Assembly (NCBI RefSeq): GCF_003056405.1
Contig: NZ_PYVZ01000001.1
Coordinates: 1-64,000 of the forward strand
Length of the DNA: 64,000 nucleotides
Reading direction: 5' to 3'
Origin: Devosia indica
GTDB taxonomy: Bacteria; Pseudomonadota; Alphaproteobacteria; Rhizobiales; Devosiaceae
Under the pieces are notes generated by a model. It was not told where the DNA came from. It worked only from the letters and a program-made list of their open reading frames with translations, and did not search any database. Numbering within the stretch: the stretch's first letter is position 1; each line of letters begins with the position of its first letter. The position numbers and the translations under genes are program-made. Positions 60,036 to 64,000 of the stretch are shown one piece after another.

Positions 60036-60707
60036 TCACAGCTCCGGGGCGACGAGGTCGCCGATCTGGTCGGGCAGCACCAGTTCGGCGCCGGTCACGG
60101 CCTGCAATTCTGCAACGCTCATTGTGGGCAGCTTTTCGCGCAGCACAAAGCGTTCATCTTCGATGTCCAGGACCGCCAGACTGGTATAGACGCGGGTGAC
60201 GCACCCCACCCCGGTCAGCGGCAGAGCACAGCGCTTGACCAGCTTGGGCCGTCCATCCTTGGTGACATGGTCGGTGATGACGGCGACGCGCTTGGCGCCA
60301 TGCACCAGGTCCATGGCCCCACCCACCGCCGGAACACCCCTGGGGCCGGTCGACCAATTGGCGAGGTCGCCGTTTTCGGCCACTTCATAGGTGCCCAGGA
60401 TAGCAACATCCAAATGCCCGCCGCGCACCATGCCGAAGCTGTCGGCGTGATGGAAGAAGGCCGCGCCGGGGCGCAGGGTGATGGCCTTCTTGCCGGCATT
60501 GATGAGGTCCCAGTCCTCTTCGCCCTCGACCGGGGCCTCGCCGAAATTGAGGACCCCGTTCTCGGTGTGGAAAATGGCCTGCTTGCCGGGCGGCTGGAAT
60601 TTGGCGACCATTTCGGGAAAGCCGATGCCAAGATTGACATAGGCGCCGTCCTCGATGTCCTGCGCGGCGCGCCAGGCGATCTGGGCGTTGGAGAGTTTCG
60701 TGCTCAT
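60036..60707 (-). CDS. pcaJ: 3-oxoadipate CoA-transferase subunit B
   Basis: A 223-residue beta subunit of a class I CoA-transferase; the catalytic Glu lies in FHTENGVLNFG, and GGHLDVAILGTYEV and VGGAMDLVHGAKRV are family blocks. With PcaI it moves CoA from succinyl-CoA to 3-oxoadipate. Start overlaps the pcaI stop by four bases. Confidence 0.93.
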   Translation of the reverse strand: MSTKLSNAQIAWRAAQDIEDGAYVNLGIGFPEMVAKFQPPGKQAIFHTENGVLNFGEAPVEGEEDWDLINAGKKAITLRPGAAFFHHADSFGMVRGGHLDVAILGTYEVAENGDLANWSTGPRGVPAVGGAMDLVHGAKRVAVITDHVTKDGRPKLVKRCALPLTGVGCVTRVYTSLAVLDIEDERFVLREKLPTMSVAELQAVTGAELVLPDQIGDLVAPEL

Positions 60708-61426
60708 GCGTAGGCCACTCCCGCGCGCATCAGCGCTTCTTCCTGTTTGGGGTCGCTGACCTCAACTATGGCGTCGACGAAAATGCCGGGGGTCACGACG
60801 TGCTCGGGATCGATCTCACCCGGCTGGACGATCTTGGTGGCCTGCACGATGGTCTTGGCGGCAGCGGCGGCCATCAGCGGCGAGAAATTGCGGGCCGCCT
60901 TGCGGTACGTCAGGTTGCCCAGCGTATCAGCCAGTTCGGCCTTGAGAATGGCGACGTCGGCCTTGAGCCAGCGCTCCTGCACATAATGCTTGCCGTCGAA
61001 CTCGGCCACCGGCTTGCCCTTGGCCACATCGGTCCCATAGCTGGCCGGCGTGTAAAAGGCCGGGATGCCGGCCCCGGCAGCGCGGATGCGCTCGGCCAAG
61101 GTGCCCTGCGGCACCAGTTCGAGTCCGATTTCGCCGGCCAGGTATTTCTCGGTGAACGCGCGCGGATCGGCGGAACGCGGGAAGGAGCAGATCATCTTGC
61201 CCACCATGCCTGCGTCGATCATGGCGGCAATACCAATGCGGCCATTGCCGGCATTGTTGTTGACCACGGTGAGGTTCTTGGGGCTGCCGGTGGCCTTGAA
61301 GCGGTCGATCAGCGCATGGATAAGCTCGATCGGCGCGCCGGAACCGCCGAAGCCGCCCACCATAACCACCATGCCGTCTTCAATGCCCGCCACGGCCGTG
61401 GCGAGATCGGGCACTGTCTTGTCCAT
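60704..61426 (-). CDS. pcaI: 3-oxoadipate CoA-transferase subunit A
   Basis: A 240-residue alpha subunit of a class I CoA-transferase; VMVGGFGGSGAPIELIHAL (CoA-binding glycine-rich stretch) and NNNAGNGRIGIAAMI are visible. ATG 61426 follows GGAAG; the frame is open earlier without conserved sequence. A 161-base gap with a TGGTC palindrome separates it from pcaB, so pcaIJF may have its own promoter. Confidence 0.93.
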   Translation of the reverse strand: MDKTVPDLATAVAGIEDGMVVMVGGFGGSGAPIELIHALIDRFKATGSPKNLTVVNNNAGNGRIGIAAMIDAGMVGKMICSFPRSADPRAFTEKYLAGEIGLELVPQGTLAERIRAAGAGIPAFYTPASYGTDVAKGKPVAEFDGKHYVQERWLKADVAILKAELADTLGNLTYRKAARNFSPLMAAAAAKTIVQATKIVQPGEIDPEHVVTPGIFVDAIVEVSDPKQEEALMRAGVAYA

Positions 61427-61526
61427 GAGCAATCTTCCTTTCCGGTCTCGGGCGCGACCTGTTTTGACAGCAATGACGGCGCAACAGAAATGAAATGCGC
61501 GATGCATTCCATATCTCTTGAGTTAT

Positions 61527-61536
61527 TGGTCGACCA
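61527..61536. promoter_or_regulatory. TGGTCGACCA palindrome upstream of pcaIJF
   Basis: A ten-base perfect palindrome of the FadR/GntR half-site type (TGGTC/GACCA), inside the pcaB-pcaI gap. CAATAAC and GTTATTG, an additional inverted pair, flank the region (61523-61529 and 61571-61579). It suggests separate control of pcaIJF by a GntR or another regulator. Confidence 0.45.
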
Positions 61537-61587
61537 CCATTGTGATCCGAACTCGTCCAAAACAGGTCGTTTCAATAACCTGAACGA

Positions 61588-62616
61588 TCAGGCGAGGTGT
61601 AGCTGCTGTTGCAATTTTCCGGCGAGCCTCAGGCTGGCGCCGGTGTTGACCAACATGGACGGCAGGGTCAGCCATTCCAGCGTCCAGGCGGCACCGGAGC
61701 GTTCGTTCTCATGCAGCTGGGCCTGCGCCAGCGTGCCGGACAGACCGGCATTGAAGCGCGCCAAAGCGACCAGCACCTCCGCATTGACCGGGTTGGACTT
61801 GTGCGCCATGGCCGAGGAGCCACCGCCGCCCTCAATACGCACCGCAGCAATTTCGTTCTGTGCCAGCAACGTCACATCGACGCCCAGCTTGCCAAGCGCG
61901 CCGGTGATCTGCGTGAGCAGGCTGCCCAATGCGATGATCGGGTCGCGCGTTGCCTGCCAGGGTGTGGCAAGGCCCAGGTCGAGGCGTTGCGCCACTTTGG
62001 CGGCGATGGCGTTGCCATGCTCGCCGAAGCTGGCCCGATCGCCCACCGGGCCGCCGAGCTGAATGACCAGCAGGCTGCGCCGCAGGCTGGTGATGGCCTG
62101 CAATTGGCGCCTGAGCGGCTCGGACCAACTGGCCAGCTTGGCGTCCCAGGTGGTGGGCAAGGCCACCTGCATGCGGGTATGGGCCATCAATTCGCGCTGC
62201 CCATGCTCTTTGGCCAGCGCATCGAAATGGTCGAGCAATGCGGTCAGGCGCGATTCAAACACGTCGAAGACCCGAGCCAGTTGCAGCATCAGGGCCGTGT
62301 CAGTGACGTCCTGGCTGGTGGCGCCCTTGTGCAGCGCGGCGCGATGGGGCTCGGGCAATTGCGCTCTTAATTGCTTCACCAGCGCGGGAACGACGACACC
62401 GTCCTGCGCCATGCCCGCTGCAAGCGCGGACCAATCCGGCTCGAACCCGTCAATCGCCTGGCCAATCGCGGTCGCGGCTGCTTCGCTGATCCAGCCGGTC
62501 TCAGCGCTTGCCTCGGCAAGAGCGCGCTCGAAGGCCAGCTTGGCGTCGAGCTGGGCAGCGTCGGAGAGCAGAGCTTCGACTTCAGGGTCGCCGGTGAGAG
62601 CGGAAAGGAGGGTCAT
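61588..62616 (-). CDS. pcaB: 3-carboxy-cis,cis-muconate cycloisomerase
   Basis: A 342-residue member of the fumarase/aspartase superfamily; the signature GGGGSSAMAHKSNPVNAE and ATSQDVTDTALMLQ are present, and the length fits PcaB. It lactonises 3-carboxy-cis,cis-muconate. ATG 62616 is chosen since GGAAA precedes it and MTLLSALTGDPEVEALLSD is the normal start; ATG 62646 is the alternative. Confidence 0.92.
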   Translation of the reverse strand: MTLLSALTGDPEVEALLSDAAQLDAKLAFERALAEASAETGWISEAAATAIGQAIDGFEPDWSALAAGMAQDGVVVPALVKQLRAQLPEPHRAALHKGATSQDVTDTALMLQLARVFDVFESRLTALLDHFDALAKEHGQRELMAHTRMQVALPTTWDAKLASWSEPLRRQLQAITSLRRSLLVIQLGGPVGDRASFGEHGNAIAAKVAQRLDLGLATPWQATRDPIIALGSLLTQITGALGKLGVDVTLLAQNEIAAVRIEGGGGSSAMAHKSNPVNAEVLVALARFNAGLSGTLAQAQLHENERSGAAWTLEWLTLPSMLVNTGASLRLAGKLQQQLHLA

Positions 62617-62649
62617 CGTATTTCCGTTGTCATGGAGCGCCAACATCGC

Positions 62650-63261
62650 TCACATATCGAAGAACACTGTTTCCCTGTCGCCCTGCAAGTGGATGTCGAG
62701 AGTGTAGGTGGCGCCGTCGCGTTTGGCGATCAGGGTTTCGCGGCGGCGCTTATCCATAATCTTGTTGAGTACAAAATCGGTCGCATTGGCCTCTGCCTCG
62801 TCCTCGAAATAGAGCCGGGTCTGGAGACCGATATTGATGCCGCGGGCCACGATCCAGAGCGCGATATGGGGCGCCATCAGCTTGCCATCGGGACCAGGCA
62901 CGCGGCCAGGCTTGATGGTTTCGAACGTGGCAGCACCCGCTTCACTCAGCGGCTGGCGGCCCCAGCCGGTGAAGGCGGGGACAGAATTGGAATTGGGGGC
63001 GGTTGGCCCAACGAAATTGCCGCTGGCATCGGCCTGCCAGATCTCGACCACGCCATCGAAAAGCGGCACACCGACGCCATCGAAGACGCGGACGGCCACA
63101 TTGATGCGTTCGCCTTCGACATCGCCATTGATCATGGTCTTGCCGAGATCCTGGGGAATGACACCGGTGATGTCGCAGAAATTCGGCGTCATGCCGATAT
63201 GGACATAGGGACCGGCGGTCTGGGACGGGGTTTCTTTCAGGATCGGGGTGGGGTGCAGCAT
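62650..63261 (-). CDS. pcaG: Protocatechuate 3,4-dioxygenase alpha subunit
   Basis: A 203-residue alpha subunit: KETPSQTAGPYVHIGMTP, NVAVRVFDGVGVPLFDGVVE, IEWQ-like EIWQADASGNFVG and ALWIVARGINIGLQTRLYFE are the typical blocks. It lacks the iron ligands, which belong to PcaH. ATG 63261 follows AGGGGAAC and lies one base after the pcaH stop. Confidence 0.93.
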   Translation of the reverse strand: MLHPTPILKETPSQTAGPYVHIGMTPNFCDITGVIPQDLGKTMINGDVEGERINVAVRVFDGVGVPLFDGVVEIWQADASGNFVGPTAPNSNSVPAFTGWGRQPLSEAGAATFETIKPGRVPGPDGKLMAPHIALWIVARGINIGLQTRLYFEDEAEANATDFVLNKIMDKRRRETLIAKRDGATYTLDIHLQGDRETVFFDM

Positions 63262-63262
63262 G

Positions 63263-64000
63263 TCAGTTCCCCTCTCTCTTGTTTTCAAACATGGTCGAGC
63301 GGCGGCCACGCAGCACAATGTCGAAGCGATAGCACAAGGCGTCCATGGGCGTGGTATTGAGGCGGTCAAGCCGCGCCGTCAATTGATCGATCGCCGCCTT
63401 GTCGTTGATGGTGGCGACGATGGGGCACTGCCAGATCATCGGGTCGCCCTCGAAATACATCTGGGTAATCAGGCGCTGCGCAAAGGCATGGCCGAAGACC
63501 GAGAAGTGAATGTGGGCAGGACGCCAGTCATTGCCGGTATTGGGCCAGGGATAGGCGCCGGGCTTGATGGTGCGGAAGTGATAAAAGCCGTTCTCGTCGG
63601 TGATCGAGCGGCCAAAGCCGCCGAAATTGGGGTCGAGCGCGGCAACATAGCCTTCCTTCTTGTGGCGGTAGCGGCCACCGGCATTGGCCTGCCAATATTC
63701 GACCAGCGTATTGGGCACGGGCCGCGCATTCTCGTCGAGCACCTGGCCATAGACGATCATGCGCTGGCCGATGGCGTCGGTGCCATCCTGGCTGAAATTG
63801 CGGATCAGGTCATTGTCGAGCTCGCCGAGCTTTTCGTGACCAAAGGTGGGGCCGGTCATTTCCGATTGGGTGGGGCCAAGCGAGAGCAGGCTGTGTTTGG
63901 GGGCACGGAAGGTGGTCGACTTGTATCCCGGCGTATCGGCCTTGGGATGCCAATCGCGATCGCGCTGGAACAACTGGCCGTCGGCTCCGGGTAGAATGAT
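63263..64000 (-). CDS. pcaH: Protocatechuate 3,4-dioxygenase beta subunit (5' end outside window)
   Basis: At least 245 residues of the beta subunit, which holds the ferric iron and cleaves the ring of protocatechuate. The iron ligands are visible: Tyr in DENGFYHFRT, Tyr in GAYPWPNTG and the two His of RPAHIHFSVFG. The frame stays open without a stop from the first possible start (TTG 63973) to the right edge, reading IILPGADGQLFQRDRDWHP, so the true start is very likely just beyond base 64000. First visible gene of pcaHGBIJF. Confidence 0.92.
   Translation of the reverse strand: MILPGADGQLFQRDRDWHPKADTPGYKSTTFRAPKHSLLSLGPTQSEMTGPTFGHEKLGELDNDLIRNFSQDGTDAIGQRMIVYGQVLDENARPVPNTLVEYWQANAGGRYRHKKEGYVAALDPNFGGFGRSITDENGFYHFRTIKPGAYPWPNTGNDWRPAHIHFSVFGHAFAQRLITQMYFEGDPMIWQCPIVATINDKAAIDQLTARLDRLNTTPMDALCYRFDIVLRGRRSTMFENKREGN

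Noticed and set aside
58430-60199. 589-codon frame antisense to pcaF and the ROK gene
   Set aside because: Shadow of two well-supported genes.

Overview
The window is a GC-rich, tightly packed chromosomal segment of an alphaproteobacterium of the order Hyphomicrobiales, most likely close to Devosia. The evidence is the alphaproteobacterial cell-cycle regulator GcrA with a cluster of GANTC sites in front of it, a RirA-type iron box, a PhoR kinase, a pca protocatechuate operon, a Hyphomicrobiales-type palindromic repeat and many sugar/amino-acid catabolic cassettes with ABC uptake systems. No phage, plasmid, insertion sequence, tRNA or CRISPR array was seen. The left edge holds the promoter and leader of an rRNA operon whose 16S gene would lie just outside the window.

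Layout. 1-0.3 kb: rrn promoter and leader (minus). 0.56-0.81 kb: a small exported protein gene split by one in-frame stop. 1.1-2.1 kb: cysA. 2.1-5.6 kb: luxR, luxI and a processive family 2 glycosyltransferase, all leftward. 5.7-9.1 kb: hslO, argF, argD. 9.1-13.7 kb: gcrA, phoR diverging from ppk2, an M29 aminopeptidase. 13.7-16.6 kb: a small membrane protein, a gene-poor stretch with hairpins and a 15-codon leader peptide, then an ABC exporter. 16.6-22.8 kb: housekeeping genes (DUF924, VOC dioxygenase-like, 3-methyladenine glycosylase, recQ, a DUF1624-like membrane protein). 22.9-26.6 kb: a heterodimeric ABC exporter. 26.9-32.4 kb: a TauE/SafE permease, a LysR regulator and a four-gene iron-chelate ABC operon behind a RirA-type site.

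32.4-37.3 kb: a RidA / dehydrogenase / D-threonine-aldolase-like / TIM-barrel operon diverging from an M81 metallopeptidase. 37.6-46.3 kb: a seven-gene leftward locus (Gfo/Idh/MocA oxidoreductase, two permeases, sugar-binding protein, UgpC-type ATPase, RpiR regulator, GH20 hexosaminidase), best read as uptake and breakdown of an amino-sugar oligosaccharide such as chitobiose. 46.7-49.9 kb: NTF2-like protein, MFS transporter, second M81 peptidase. 50-53.8 kb: a GlpR-like regulator and an L-fuconate pathway pair (fuconate dehydratase, 2-keto-3-deoxyfuconate dehydrogenase-like) diverging from a FadR-type regulator with two palindromic sites. 53.9-57.1 kb: an exported rhodanese, a YeeE/YedE (TsuA-like) permease, a cysteine/proline repeat protein and a His/Cys-containing unknown protein, overlapping like one operon; this is the most promising uncharacterised system here. 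57.1-58.7 kb: cutC and a ROK sugar kinase. 58.8-64 kb: pcaHGBIJF, converting protocatechuate toward succinyl-CoA and acetyl-CoA; pcaH runs off the right edge.

Between genes there are several dispersed repeats. One family, found at four loci (five copies), has two hairpins whose stems differ in sequence between copies yet stay paired, which points to selection or mobilisation of an RNA or cruciform structure.
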